A stretch of 64,000 nt of DNA from assembly GCA_949825065.1 (NCBI GenBank), contig OX463859.1, forward strand, positions 7,292,217 to 7,356,216, in the 5' to 3' direction. Each line of letters begins with the position of its first letter. The stretch's first letter is position 1. This DNA comes from Odontocerum albicorne (lineage: Eukaryota > Arthropoda > Insecta > Trichoptera > Odontoceridae). Both the position numbers and the translations under genes were made by a program. A model generated the notes under the pieces. The model ran no database searches. It saw only the letters and a list, made by a program, of their open reading frames with translations, and had not been told where the DNA came from. This document shows, piece by piece, positions 22,349-35,145 of this stretch.

Positions 22349-22790
22349 GAGGACTTCCCTAGCTTTATTGATAAGACACCTGTCTTGCAACTCAAGGGTT
22401 CCAAATTCCATCCAATTCTGGATTCAACTACTTCTTCTTCTTCGTTGTGACCTCAATGCTGAAAAACGTGACCCACAAATTTGTTGAGAATATTCATGTG
22501 GTTTTCTTGGCAAAAAAAATGCGCAGTGATTTCGCATTATCTTCCGCACTGCAGTAGATATTATAGAAATTGTATACAATTGGCCATTGCTTTTTTATTA
22601 AAGCTTGTAAAACCTTTAAAATTATTCAATCTTTACCGTTTTTGTTTGATAAAAGCATTGCTTTTGTCAAGCGTGACAGACCTGTCGCTTTAATTTAAGT
22701 TCATGCTGTAGATTTTTTCAGCATTAAATCCACCTTTCTGATTGTTTGGGAGAGATTACCACATGGCAATAAACCCACCAGTTTGTACTG
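22349..22790 (+). mobile_element. SINE family S1, split by a 275-bp insertion
   Basis: The head (ttgataagacacctgtctt, ggttccaaattccatcc) lies at 22349-22435 and the tail (gagagattaccacatggca, cccaccagtttgtactg) at about 22712-22790. The intervening sequence is not S1 and may be an inserted element (it contains atcttccgcactgcagtag), of unknown type. Confidence 0.6.
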
Positions 22791-23341
22791 TATACAACGA
22801 ACTTATACTATAATTATTTATTAAAATGTTTTTCAATTGGGTTGGAGGATGAATTAATGGATAAGGTAACATATCAAAATCTGAAACAACACTGAGTGAT
22901 TTACACCCAGCCAGTTGTATTGATAACAAGTGAATCTAGAATACTGGTAACAAGTAAATCTAGAATTTAGGAAAGGAAAAAAAATAGAAAAACTCTGTAG
23001 AGATGATCGGGTGTTCAAAAAAGTTGCTAGAAGCAACTGGAAACATACAAAAAAACTTGTAAAGTATCTAAAATAAATCCACTATTAATTTGAATAAATA
23101 TTCCATCACACTTAAGTTTGCTCGTGTTTACACATGTATACTATGCAATTTGACTATGCAAATTGTATCAACTTCAAGATATCGCCTCCCCGATGCACCG
23201 TCCTAGTATATCAATAAACCCCTCGGGCCAAGGTTTCCAAGAGCTGAACTATCAATAATCCGAGGGAAGTGAGAGTTAAGATATTTGAATAAACGAATTT
23301 GTATTCTGATGTATTCCTTTAAGAAGTTTTTCTACAGTAAT
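22791..23341. other. unassigned spacer
   Basis: Nothing is recognised except a 21-base direct duplication (aacaagt.aatctagaat) near 22925-22965. Confidence 0.45.
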
Positions 23342-24101
23342 GTGGAATATTGATCTGTATTTATTAAACATTAGTTAATTCATAGTGGAATATTGATCTG
23401 TATTTATTAAACATTAGTTAATTCATAGTGGAATATTGATCTGTATTTATTAAACATTAGTTAATTCATAGTGGAATATTGATCTGTATTTATTAAATAT
23501 TAGTTAATTTATAGTGGAATATTGATCTGTGTTTATTAAACATTAGTTAATTCATAGTGGAATATTGATCTGTATTTATTAAACATTAGTCAATTCATAG
23601 TGGAATATTGAACTATATTTATTAAACATTAGTTAATTCATAGTGAAAAATTGATCTGTATTTATTAAACATTAGTTAATTCATATTGGAATATTGATCT
23701 GTATTTATTAAACATTGGTCAATTCATAGTGGAATATTGATCTGTATTTATTAAACATTAGTTAATTCATAGTGGAATATTGATCTGTGTTTATTAAACA
23801 TTAGTTAATTCATAGTGGAATATTGATCTGTATTTATTAAACATTGGTCAATTCATAGTGGAATATTGAACTATATTTATTAAACATTAGTTAATTCATA
23901 GTGAAATATTGATCTGTATTTATTAAACATTAGTTAATTCATAGTGGAATATTGATCTTTCTTTAATAAACATTAGTTACTTCATATTGGAATATTGATC
24001 TGTATTTATTAAACATTAGTTAATTCATAGTGGAATATTGATCTGTATTTATTAAACATTAGTTAATTCATAGTGGACTATTGATCTGTATTTATTAAAC
24101 A
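23342..24101. repeat. 43-bp minisatellite, about 17.7 copies
   Basis: The unit is gtggaatattgatctgtatt followed by tattaaacattagttaattc and ata. Starts step by exactly 43 bases from 23342 to 24073. A rare variant (gaactatat) occurs at 23611 and 23869, exactly 258 bases or six units apart, which shows a larger block was duplicated. Confidence 0.97.
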
Positions 24102-24230
24102 AGTTGTTTAAGTTTCACCATTGCATTAATTTATTCTGCGTCAGTAAAGTATACGACTAGAAAGAAAATAAACGATTTTTGTAATCATTGAATAATCAGA
24201 ATGGGTTATTATTTGTGTTTATTTTTATTC

Positions 24231-24884
24231 GTTTTAATAAAAAAATATTGTTTTTTTTTATACATATATGCATGTTTATTTAATTTTTATTTTATATGTA
24301 CACATGTATTTGACTTGAAAATGGTAAAAGCTTCTCAAAGTTTACCTAAGTCAGATGGATCGTGCTGGTCCATTAGAGCGGGACCATTATATAAACATCA
24401 CTATACTTGCTTAATAGTGCAACTTAAGTGAAATGACCAATGTCTTAAGTAAAATCTATTGATAGCTCGTTATACAAGCTAAGAAAGCTTTCGTTCAAGG
24501 TAGATAAAGCGACTTTCTAAATTTACCATTTTGCGCGTTAACCCTTCAGTGCAAGGGCTTAAGTCAATATGCATGAATTTTGGTAACTTATTCTCTAGCT
24601 CGAGTAAGATACTCTCGTTCTTTTTTTATTATCTCTAGTACATACATACATACCATCACGACGTCTTCCTGTTGGGGTATGCGGAGAGCAAAGAGTGCCA
24701 GACTGCGGCAATGTACGACGTATCGCGACAGACTTCTTTCGCCTCTTCTACATCCGTACAACCTTCTCGTACAACTCAGATTTTTCTGATTTTTACATTT
24801 CCTTTTAATAAAAAAATATTGTTTTTTTTATATATCTATGCATGTTTATTTAATTTTTATTTTATATGTACACATGTATTTGAC
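24231..24884. repeat. 488-bp dispersed unit bracketed by 80-bp direct repeats
   Basis: The central unit (24323-24810) is nearly identical to 28961-29453 in the same orientation. Direct repeats of about 80 bases (24231-24312 and 24804-24884: ttaataaaaaaatattg, gcatgtttatttaattttta, gtacacatgtatttgac) bracket this copy only. Within it, 24648-24780 is the 3' end of LINE family A on minus. A short minus-strand reading frame ending RFIYLERKLS is present in both copies. Confidence 0.85.
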
Positions 24885-25139
24885 CCTTTATATTTAGTTT
24901 TTAAAGGCTTGCGTGGCATTACACACACTTGCTTGAATAAATTATTATTATTAATATTGGATTTATCTGTGCTATGAAGAGTTCCTGAATTATTATTATA
25001 TTTTTCGTTAATATTATAATACACCTTACAATTTTTGTTTTTATATGTAGTTTACGTGTGTACTTCAGTTGCATTATTTGTAAAAAAATCTTAAAACCAA
25101 AAAATAAAAAAAGGAAATAAACAATTTATAACAGTTCTG
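24885..25139. other. unassigned AT-rich spacer
   Basis: Nothing is recognised. Confidence 0.4.
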
Positions 25140-25370
25140 CAAAATCTAAATTTAAAATACACAAGTGGCTGGATCAAATGGATCAGATTCTGAAAAGTGA
25201 AGTGGGAAATATGAATAATAGAAGATTGTGCCTGACGAAATATATGAATGTTCAGGAGGCGAAAGTGTGCTGAAATGTGAAAATGTGTGCTTAAAAAAGA
25301 TTGAAGATCTGTTCTTTCTGTTTACCCTGCAAGGGACACATCGTGATGATACATATGTATATATATAAAT
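25140..25370 (+). mobile_element. LINE family A 3' end
   Basis: It reads [20 protein letters not shown], then [16 protein letters not shown] and, after a stop, the terminal block ctgtttaccctgcaaggga with tcgtgatgatacatatgta. The (TA)n microsatellite starts directly at this end. Confidence 0.75.
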
Positions 25371-25375
25371 ATATG

Positions 25376-27012
<1,637 letters not shown>

Positions 27013-27064
27013 TAATTGCATTGATATCCGATACATGTGTTTCTGCCTCCTATCCCGAGGTACA
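27013..27064. repeat. terminal fragment of the 46961-47250 MITE family
   Basis: The stretch actaattgcattgatat, catgtgtttctgcctcctat, cccgagg matches the left end of the element at 46961-47003. No matching right end was found nearby. Confidence 0.6.
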
Positions 27065-27249
27065 ATGACTCAGATGGATTGATCCCGACACAGGAGATAA
27101 ACCAAATAAGAGCAATGTATATAAAATAGAATTTGCTTGTGAAAGAATAAACATTGGAATAATACAAAGAAACATAGACACTAGATTGCAAGCACTTAAA
27201 CATTATAGATATAATAATTATGTATCAGAATTTCCAAACCATATAAACG
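27065..27249. other. unassigned spacer
   Basis: Nothing is recognised. Confidence 0.4.
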
Positions 27250-27303
27250 AGATTCCGAATTGCGAGACAGGCATCTTACCAACTAGACCACAGAGGTCAT
27301 CAA
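27250..27303 (-). mobile_element. SINE family S1, head only
   Basis: On minus the tRNA-like head reads gatgacctctgtggtctagt, tggtaagatgcctgtc, tcgcaattcgg. The 5' edge runs straight into the 96-bp minisatellite, whose unit contains a copy of this edge. Confidence 0.7.
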
Positions 27304-28318
27304 CGACGACGATTATCTAACAACAATCGCGCACGGCTAGCGTTCGAGTGTTGTTATACGCTGGTTCTGAACCACGGAAGTCATCAACGACGATGATTAT
27401 CTATGTGAATGTGCAACAACAATCGCGCACGGCTAGCGTTCGAGTATTGTTGTATGCTGGTTCTAGACCACGGAGGTCATCAACGACGACGATTATCTAT
27501 GTGAATGTGTAACAACAATCGCGCACGGCTAGCGTTCGAGTGTTGTTATACGCTGGTTCTGAACCACTGAAGTCATCAATGACGATAATTATATATGTGA
27601 ATATGCAACAACAATCGCGCACGGCTAGCGTTCGAGTGTTGTTATACGCTGGTTCTGAACCACTGAAGTCATCAATGACGATAATTATATATGTGAATAT
27701 GCAACAACAATCGCGCACGGCTAGCGTTCGAGTGTTGTATGCTGGTTCTAGACCACGGAGGTCATCAACGACGACGATTATCTATGTGAATGTGTAACAA
27801 CAATCGCGCACGCCTAGCGTTCGAGTGTTGTTATACGCTGGTTCTGAACCATGGAAGTCATCAATGACGATAATTATATATGTGAATATGCAACAACAAT
27901 CGCGCACGGCTAGCGTTCGAGTGTTGTTATACGCTGGTTCTGAACCATGGAAGTCATCAATGACGATACTTATATATGTGAATATGCAACAACAATCGCG
28001 CACGGCTAGCGTTCGAGTGTTGTATGCTGGTTCTGGACCACGGAGGTCATCAACGACGACGATTATCTATGTGAATGTGTAACAACAATCGCGCACGGCT
28101 AGCGTTCGAGTGTTGTTATACGCTGGTTCTGAACCACTAAAGTCATCAACGACGACGATTATCTATGTGAATGTGCAACAACAATCGCGCACGGCTAGCG
28201 GTCGAGTGTTGTACGCTGGTTCTGAATCACGTCATCAACGACGACGATTATCTATGTGAATGTGCAACAACAATCGCGCACGGCTAGCGTTCGAGTGTTG
28301 TTGTACGCTAGTTCTGAA
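27304..28318. repeat. 96-bp minisatellite with trimeric higher-order structure
   Basis: Units start (aacaacaatcgcgcacg) at 27319, 27415, 27511, 27607, 27703, 27796, 27892, 27988, 28081, 28177 and 28266. Most steps are 96, with 93 at every third step in the middle. Variants also recur every third unit, giving a 285-base higher-order repeat (27511-27795 and 27796-28080). Each unit contains gaccacggaggtcatc, which is the S1 SINE 5' edge on minus. The array is GC-richer than its surroundings. The open frames through it are by-products. Confidence 0.97.
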
Positions 28319-28720
28319 GGCCGAACCAAATGGACCAGATTTTGAAAGAAGCTAAAGTAAGAAGTATGAATAAAAGAAGATTGACGACATCCGTTGAATA
28401 GTTGGTAAGATGACTGTTTCTAGTCTGGAGGTTGCGGGTTCAATTCCCGCTGGAATCCAGATTTTTTTTAAATGATTCCAGTCTGATTTTCTCTTAAGGC
28501 CTCTTGAATATATTTCTGGTTTGTTGGAAGAGATTGCCACATAGCAATAAGCTCGCCAGGTTGTACTGTATACAATGAAAGTGTTATACAATTGTACATG
28601 ACAAAATGTATGAATGTGGAAGAGGTAACCGTTGTACATTTGGATAGAAAAGTTTTGATATCTGTTCTCATTGCCTGCCCCGCAAGGGAGACGGCGTTAT
28701 GATATATATGTACGTACAAA
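28319..28720 (+). mobile_element. LINE family A 3' end, split by a SINE
   Basis: Before the SINE: gaccagattttgaaagaagc and gaataaaagaagattg. After it, at 28597-28720: gacaaaatgtatgaatgtgg, ttctcattgcctgccccgca and agggagacggcg. The order matches 25140-25360, so the 28383-28590 SINE interrupted an existing copy. Confidence 0.8.
28383..28590 (+). mobile_element. SINE family S1, near full length
   Basis: It starts gacgacatccgttgaatagt and has B-box-like ggttgcgggttcaattcccg at about 28432-28451. The body is aatgattccagtctgatttt and the tail gttggaagagattgccacat, gcaataagctcgccaggttg. It differs from the 6416 copy at scattered positions. Confidence 0.85.
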
Positions 28721-28960
28721 TAATACTCAAAAAAAATTATATACTCGCAGGTATGTGTTAAGGAACAGGACAAACTAACCGAAGCTTTAGTTGGTAAAAT
28801 GTGTAATCGAGTTGTTAAAACTAAACGTGTATTCTGTGCTAAGAATATAACAGTTTATTTAAAACAATCTTGAAACAATATTTAAGATAAATCGCTTTAA
28901 TCAAAGTTTTTAATTCGTTTAAACAGTCCAAAATGTGGCGTACACCTGCCCATTATGGGC
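28721..28960. other. unassigned spacer
   Basis: Nothing is recognised. Confidence 0.4.
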
Positions 28961-29453
28961 GGTAAAAGCTTCTCAAAGTTTACCTAAGTCAGATGGATCG
29001 TGGTGGTCCATTAGAGCGGGACCATTATATAAACATCACTATACTTGCTTAATAGTGCAACTTAAGTGAAATGACCAATGTCTTAAGTAAAATCTATTGA
29101 AAGCTCCTCATACAAGTTAAGAAAGCTTTCGTTGAAGGTAGATAAAGCGACTTTCTAAATTTACCATTTTGCGCGTTAACCCTTCAGTGCAAGGGCTTAA
29201 GTCAATATGCATCAATTTTGGTAACTTATTCTCTAACTCGAGTAAGATACTCTCGTCCTTTTCTTTTATTATCTCTAGTACATACATACATACCATCACG
29301 ACGTCTTCCTGTTGGGGTATGCGGAGAGCAAACAGTGACAGACTGCGACAATGTACGACGTATCGCGACACACTTCTTTCGCCTCTTCTACATACGTACA
29401 ACCTTCTCGTACAACTAAGATTTTTCTGATTTTTCACATTTCCTTTTTATCAA
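28961..29453. repeat. second copy of the 488-bp unit
   Basis: It aligns with 24323-24810 from ggtaaaagcttctcaaag to cagatttttctgattttt-like sequence with only scattered differences, but lacks the 80-base flanking repeats. It includes the 3' end of LINE family A on minus (about 29285-29410). On minus a frame of 106 codons (29437-29117) runs from that tail through ESILLELENKLPKLMHIDLS, PCTEGLTRKMVNLESRFIYL to a stop. Confidence 0.88.
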
Positions 29454-29700
29454 AATATCATACACTTGATCCAACCATACTTTCCTTGATTTCCTCTACC
29501 ACGTCTTTCACTCACATTTGCGCTGTTTATTTATTTTGATTGCATTTCTTCATTCATTCATTTCACGTGTCCAAACCATTCATCATCTTACTCAACATAT
29601 CAGTCTTAATCATCTTACTTAACACACCAGTTCATATTCATCCCTAATCACTTCATTTCGTATTCTGTCATACGTTGTCTTTCCGTGAATGAATGTTTAC
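29454..29700 (-). mobile_element. LINE family A fragment
   Basis: The plus-strand appearance (gatccaaccatactttcctt, accacgtctttcactcacat, cgtgtccaaacca, cgtattctgtcatacgttgt) matches 1218-1430 in order. It follows directly from the tail piece in the 488-bp unit, so the two may be one copy. Confidence 0.7.
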
Positions 29701-30445
29701 GATATGGGGAAAATGTGTAGCTAGCGATGGGCAATACTTTGAATAAAATATTTTTTAACATTTTCATACAATAAATGTGTATTTTCTATAAAAAAAATCC
29801 GGTTTCATATTTACAGACCTGTGTATACTATATATTAAATGCTTGCATTGTCGGTTATCCAAATCCGGTTCTTATTAAAATAAAACATTAAAACCACAAA
29901 GATGATCAAATAAAGAAATTATTATTTTAAATAAAAAGAGCATTACTATTGTATATTTATAATGAAATATTATATTGAATGAATAAATTTTATGGAGATA
30001 AATTAATACAATATTTACTAAGAATCAACATTAATTTGTTTTTTTTTTCTTAATTTATATTCTCTGAATAAAGTTGGAAATGATTCCACCGATTTAAATT
30101 AAGTATGTTTTAAAAATAGAAAAAAAAATTCGTTTAAAATTCCATTTCAGTCCTGTGTTGCTAATTTACAGAGGTGGACTTATTTCTGGGTATTGAAAAT
30201 GAAATTGTTGAAGACGTCATTGGCCTTAAAAGAATTAACTTGAGTTGTATTCAGATATCGAGTTTTATTCGTACTTCTTTTAATTATAGAAAAATAGAGA
30301 GGATTATAAAGCGCAGTTTAATTTGCTATCTTCCATCAACCGTGCTTAACTAAATAAAGGGTTCGCTCAAACAAATATCTAATTAAATAGAAATGTACTA
30401 TAAATATTATTTGTCTTCAAAGCATTTTATAAACACACAATGTGA
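29701..30445. other. unassigned AT-rich spacer
   Basis: Nothing is recognised in about 740 bases. Confidence 0.45.

Positions 30446-30477
<32 letters not shown>
30446..30477. repeat. (ATT)n microsatellite
   Basis: About ten ATT units lie directly at the 3' end (on minus) of the family E LINE copy, as would be expected of a simple-repeat LINE tail. Confidence 0.9.
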
Positions 30478-30478
<1 letters not shown>

Positions 30479-31230
30479 ACATGACAAGAAATATACACAA
30501 TTTGAGAAAAACAACAGATGATTTGATTTGGACATACAATTTTAATGGATCTGGGTTTGTTGCCTTTCATTTGTCGTATCCCCAGTAAACTAGGCTTTTT
30601 CCTGTATCTCACTGAGGATATTTAGCATGAAAAAATAAATAGATACTTCTTTCCGATTTTTTATTACACAAAAAAACAAAACCCCGTTGCACGCTCTCAT
30701 CAACATGACAGTGACACTCAACTACAACTGGAAACATCTTCCGAAATTCAACTCCTCACACATCATCACTCCAGAAAGACCAAAAATATTCATCCCACAC
30801 CATACCGCACACAATCATAAGAATAAAAATTAAAATCAAAACAAAATTAAAACAAAAAAAAAATACACAGAAACACAAATACAAAAACAACCAAAATTAA
30901 AACAACAAGAAGAAACCCACACTCACGAGCGCACATAAATCCTTTCCACTCGTCATTCATCCTGAAAGCCCAAGTACTCAAAATCATGTTGCAATATCAA
31001 CCACGCTCCGATCGACTGTCTAAATGGTTTTCCTACCTTTACCTTTATTGAAGTCGGCACGCCATTGTATGTAATGGGAGCCAAATAAGCATATTGCCTT
31101 TGGGCAAAAGAGGTTTTAACTCTAGGGATGGTGAACATTTCATTAGTTGCCATGCGTGTCATGTGTGTCTGCTGAGTCTGCATCTTCCCTTCCTCTCGAT
31201 AATATGGTCTCAATAAATGGATACTGACGA
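30478..31230 (-). mobile_element. LINE family E, C-terminus and 3' UTR
   Basis: On minus an open stretch at 31213-30953 reads NEMFTIPRVKTSFAQRQYAY, LAPITYNGVPTSIKVKVGKP and FRQSIGAWLI before the stop. The order (TPR..T.F.R..F..LAP..YN.LP..IK ... F+..+..WL) fits the extreme C-terminus of jockey/CR1-type reverse transcriptases. The 3' UTR then runs to 30478 and contains the conserved hairpin (30579-30620) and a tail gacaagaaatatacacaa. Other copies (46010, 55260, 61035) hold UTR only. The reading frame begins at a fortuitous Met. Confidence 0.75.
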
Positions 31231-31399
31231 AGGGAATTCGATCATGATGACATACATGACAAAATACGCTTTACTTCTATTGGGGAAGGGCGTTAGATAA
31301 TATAAACTTACAGTCAAAGTATGTTATAAATGGCAGTTATTTCATAGCTGCTGTATTTATGTCAATCCTCACTATAAAATGGCAGGAAAATAACACTTA
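31231..31399. other. unassigned spacer
   Basis: Nothing is recognised. Confidence 0.4.
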
Positions 31400-31720
31400 T
31401 TTAAATGTTTTTGATGAGGCTAAGACAACCAGCATAGAAAGAAAATTAACTAGGCCCCAACTTCGATGAGAAGGACATGGTGTCAGAATGATAAAATCTC
31501 GAATTGTTATGCAGTTACTATTTTCTGAACTTAAGTTAGAGAAAAAATACTGAGGATACCCAAAAAGGCACAAGAGTGGCCTTAAGTTTAATCTCAAACT
31601 ATGTGGTACACATATCTAGAACTTGGTTGCAGGGGTACATGAACGCGATCAGTAGAGAAGCATCATGACTGGGGAGGTGACATTTTTTATGATTGTAAAA
31701 AGGAAAAGTGCATAAATCGA
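31400..31720 (+). mobile_element. RTE-type LINE C-terminal remnant
   Basis: Plus-strand frames give EGHGVRMIKSRIVMQLLFSE, LKLEKKY, GYPKRHKSGLKFNLKLCGTH and a later basic stretch. GHxxRMxxSRxxxQxLFxEL ... G.PK+..K..LK.NLK is the C-terminal signature of another RTE-like lineage, distinct from family A. Stops are present. Confidence 0.65.
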
Positions 31721-32338
31721 AAAAAACGCCTAGCACTGAATCGTCAAATGTCGCTTGGAAGAATGTGCTTACACTTCAGAAGGATATGCAGATCCAAGAT
31801 TAAACTTTTGATCCCCTTATAGTAGACGATAGGGAATAATTATATTAGTCTCAGGGGATTGCCTTAGTAAGGTTATCTTAAAGGGTGAAAGTAAAAGTAA
31901 ACGCGATATTTGAGTGAATAATTAATGATTAAGAATTCTATACTTTGGTAAATATGTTCTAAAATACTTTGGTAAATATGTTCTAAAATACATACTTTAA
32001 CCAATCAATATGAAGGTCTGCTTAAATGATAATACATAATAGCCAACATTGATATACGAAAGAGAGAAACTTGATCATGGAAACCTAATGAAGGAAGCCG
32101 AGTGAATGTGTAATTTAATGAATAATTTCTGAGTAAGAGAAACAGAAAGAACTGTATACAAAGATGTATGGATGTGGTAGAGACGAAGGAAATAATTCGT
32201 AATAGTAAAGTGTGACACTGTTCTCTCGGGCAAATCAGAAGGTAAATGGCGTGATAGTACGTATGTTTGTAATAGTAGAAACAATTCCTTTTTGCGTTGG
32301 TGTATTTTACTTCCCCGCATTTTCATATATACGAGTAT
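31721..32338. other. unassigned spacer
   Basis: A 28-base direct duplication (actttggtaaatatgttcta) is near 31945-31990. Part of 32050-32200 may be decayed LINE family A, but this is not certain. Confidence 0.4.
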
Positions 32339-33290
32339 CACCATCACCATCATCACCACCATCACCATCAGCCTGTATCTATCCACTGCAGGATGTAAGC
32401 CTCTCCAAGTTGTCTCCACAAAATCCTGTCCTTTGCACATTGCTGCCACATAATACCTGCATGCTTACGTATTTCGTCCACCCAGCGCGCCTTAGGTCTT
32501 CTTACAGGCCTTTTTATACCTATTGGGTACCACTGGATTACTTCATACGTCCAACGATGGTCTGTTGCTCGGGCGATATGTCCAGCCCACTTCCACTTGA
32601 GTCTTTTTGCAGCCTCTATAACATCTTCAACCTTTGTTTGGGCTCGTATCCACTCATTACGTTTTCGGTCTCTTCTGGTATAACCTAGCATGCACATCTC
32701 CATGCTGCGTTGTGTTGTTTGGAGCTTTTGTAACATTCGTACCGATAAAGTCCAAGTCTCGCATCCATATGTTAGTACTGGCAAGATGCATTGGTTAAAT
32801 ACCTTCCGTTTGAGGCAGATTGGGAGCTTGCTCTTGAAGATGTAGTTTAGTCGTCCAAAGGAACTCCAAGCTAGTTTTGATCTTCTATTTATTTCATTTA
32901 AAGTACAGTCTTCAAATGTAATACTTTGTCCTAAGTAGATATATTGTTGGACTTGTTCCAGCTGTGTACCGTCCACCTGGATAGTTGTGGCATCAGCAAA
33001 GCGGTTTAACATATATTTTGTTTTATCAATATTCATTTTTAAACCTGCTAATTTGCTTGCCTCCGCTGATTCCAGTATTTGGCTCTGCAGTTCCTCAGGA
33101 CGTGTAGCGAAGGTAATAATATCGTCTGCAAATCTAAGGTGGCTCAGATAATATATGAACCATTAACGCAGATTCCTTTATTTTCCCATTCAAGCTTTTT
33201 GAACACATCCTCCAAGGTAGCGTTGAATAATTTTGGCGAGATGGTATCGCCCTGGCGGACACCTTTACTGATTGGAAATGTATCGGTACG
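32339..33290 (-). mobile_element. RTE-type LINE, palm end to 3' tail
   Basis: On minus, 33290-33144 encodes RTDTFPISKGVRQGDTISPK, LFNATLEDVFKKLEWENKGI. After a one-base frameshift, SHLRFADDIITFATRPEELQ and onward is open through MNIDKTKYM to a stop near 32368. RFADD carries the catalytic aspartate pair at about 33121-33135 and is intact. Later blocks are VQQYIYLGQSITFEDCTLNE, LPVLTYGCETWTLSVRMLQK, KRLKWKWAGHIARATDHRW, RRPKARWVDEIRKHAGI. The 3' end is a (CAT)n/(ATC)n simple repeat at 32339-32371, a feature of RTE tails. It is 5'-truncated near 33290 and inactive. Confidence 0.93.
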
Positions 33291-33471
33291 ATACGAGTAT
33301 ATACGAGTATATATTAGAAATATACTTATATTTGGTAATAAAGTCACTAAAAACATGACATGCTAAGAAAAATTTCTCAAAATATCTGCACGATTTCCGA
33401 TATGTTATATTTTATTTTATTTCCTCCATTAAGAATGTATTTATGAGTATATTAATTTTAAAATATCAGAC
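33291..33471. other. unassigned AT-rich spacer
   Basis: Nothing is recognised. Confidence 0.4.
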
Positions 33472-33685
33472 CTACGACATATTTTCTTAATCAAGATTTT
33501 TTTAAATTCAATATATGAAATATTTAACGATGAAAATCTAACTGATGGTATTTTTTTCTTAATTAAGAAAATTTTATGTACAGTGTGTGAAATATTAAAC
33601 CATAAAGATCAAACTGATGATATTTTTTTCTTAATTAAGAAAATTTGGAATACATTACATGAAATATTTAACTATAAGGAAGTAC
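33472..33685. repeat. 72-bp tandem repeat, about three copies
   Basis: The motif tttttttcttaattaagaaa recurs at about 33549 and 33621 (72 apart), with an earlier diverged copy near 33478. Each unit holds the palindrome ttttcttaattaagaaaa. The array ends next to the foldback element. Confidence 0.8.
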
Positions 33686-33872
33686 AGTACCCGGCGGTAA
33701 GTAATACACATCGGGCTTAAGAAACAGACTGTCGGTTTGTAGAGCGTCGTCTCTGTCATTCGTACACGTCTTCCGTCGCGATTTGTCAGTCGCGTCGTGC
33801 GACAGAGACAACGCTCTACAAACCGACAGTCTCTTTCTTAAGCCCGATGTGTATTACTTACCGCCGGGTACT
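33686..33872. mobile_element. foldback element with 72-bp inverted arms
   Basis: Arms 33686-33757 and 33801-33872 are reverse complements at 70 of 72 positions, separated by a 43-base loop. The outer end reads agtacccggcggtaagtaat. The whole is far more GC-rich than its flanks. There is no coding capacity. Target duplication is ambiguous because the ends are themselves palindromic (gtac). A MITE of unknown superfamily is the likely class; a locus for a long hairpin RNA is an alternative. Confidence 0.92.
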
Positions 33873-34059
33873 CTAAGTGATTTGATACTTGTTTAATTTT
33901 ATGATACTGATAATTGAGGAGATGCAAGGTAACGATAAAAAAGAAATATTGATTGCGGACATACTTACTTATCATCGTACCGATTCAGTATCTTTTACAT
34001 CATCTTTATCCAAGCACCTTGTCATACGAATTCTATGTTTTTTTTTCATTTCATTCATT

Positions 34060-34510
34060 TGAAATTTCAATCACTTGCTCCTACCATACTTTCTTTGGTC
34101 TTCTTCTGCCACTTATTCGTTTGGCTTATACACTGTTGGTTTGTTTTATTATTATTTCTTCATCATTCCTTCTTCATGCTCAAACCATCTCAAAATGCTC
34201 TTATTTATCTCCCTAACTATATTAACCTTTAATTCATTTTTATTCATAATCACTTCATTTCATATTCAGTCATTACATGTATTCTTCTCAGTACACGCAT
34301 TTCTATAGCATTCCTCTACCCCGCCTTCATCTTCTACACGCTCAAACCATCTCAAAATGTTCTTCTTTATCTTCCTTACTGTATTAACCTTTAATTCATT
34401 TTTATTCCTAATCCCTTCATTCCATATTCAGTTATTACATGTATTCTTCTCAGTACACGCATTTCTATAGCATTCCTCTACCACGCCTTCCATTTACATT
34501 TTTTCTATTT
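34060..34510 (-). mobile_element. LINE family A fragment with a 162-bp internal duplication
   Basis: Plus-strand blocks tgctcctaccatactttctt, gtcttcttctgccac and ctcaaaccatctcaaaatg match other minus copies of family A. The part from 34179 is repeated at 34341, an exact 162-base tandem duplication, including tattcttctcagtacacgca and tttctatagcattcctctac. Confidence 0.75.
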
Positions 34511-34674
34511 ACTTTATTTACGAATACTTCTTTATCCATGTGTTCATTGATTACGTTGTTCTTATATGTTATATGTAGATTCCAATCTAGATGGAGGGAG
34601 AAATTTAATGAATACTAATTAATGAAGCACGGTTGAAATCGATCTACAAATTGTATTTATATATTTATTTAACA

Positions 34675-35145
34675 CTTTTATTGCAAATACAATCTGGCGG
34701 GCTTATTGCAAGGCGGCAATCTCTTCCAACCAACTAGACAAAAGTAAATGAAGCAAGTTACATGGTTGCATAAATCATTCAAATGACTATCCATCCCCAC
34801 GAAATCCATAAACACAGACGTGAGCATATGCCCACGAACCTCACAAAGACGGACAATCACCCGAACATTATTTTTCATATAAAGTGAAATATCATCAATC
34901 AAACGAAAGTCCTAAGGCATGGGGGAGAAGAAAGGAGAAGAAAAATCGAGAATGAAACACGTCATTTTACTGACTAGAAATTAAGGGTTTTTTCAATCGC
35001 TTCTTAAAGCAAGCCAAGGACGGAGCGAGTCTTATATTGGTTTGTAACTGATTCCAGAGTCTCACTGTATGGACATTAAAGGACGACGTAAAAAAAGAGA
35101 TGCGGTGAACTGTCAGTGTCTATTACACTGTCGTTCATTACATTA
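34675..35145 (-). mobile_element. LINE family B 3' end joined to a SINE
   Basis: On minus this runs from the family B coding end (35125-35045) through its 3' UTR to the tail at 34675, matching 50440-50890 in reverse. The upstream edge is joined to an S1 SINE with the same junction sequence as at 8740-8770. Confidence 0.85.

Noticed and set aside
32212..32688. A 158-codon plus-strand frame
   Set aside because: It is antisense to the RTE-type LINE at 32339-33290.
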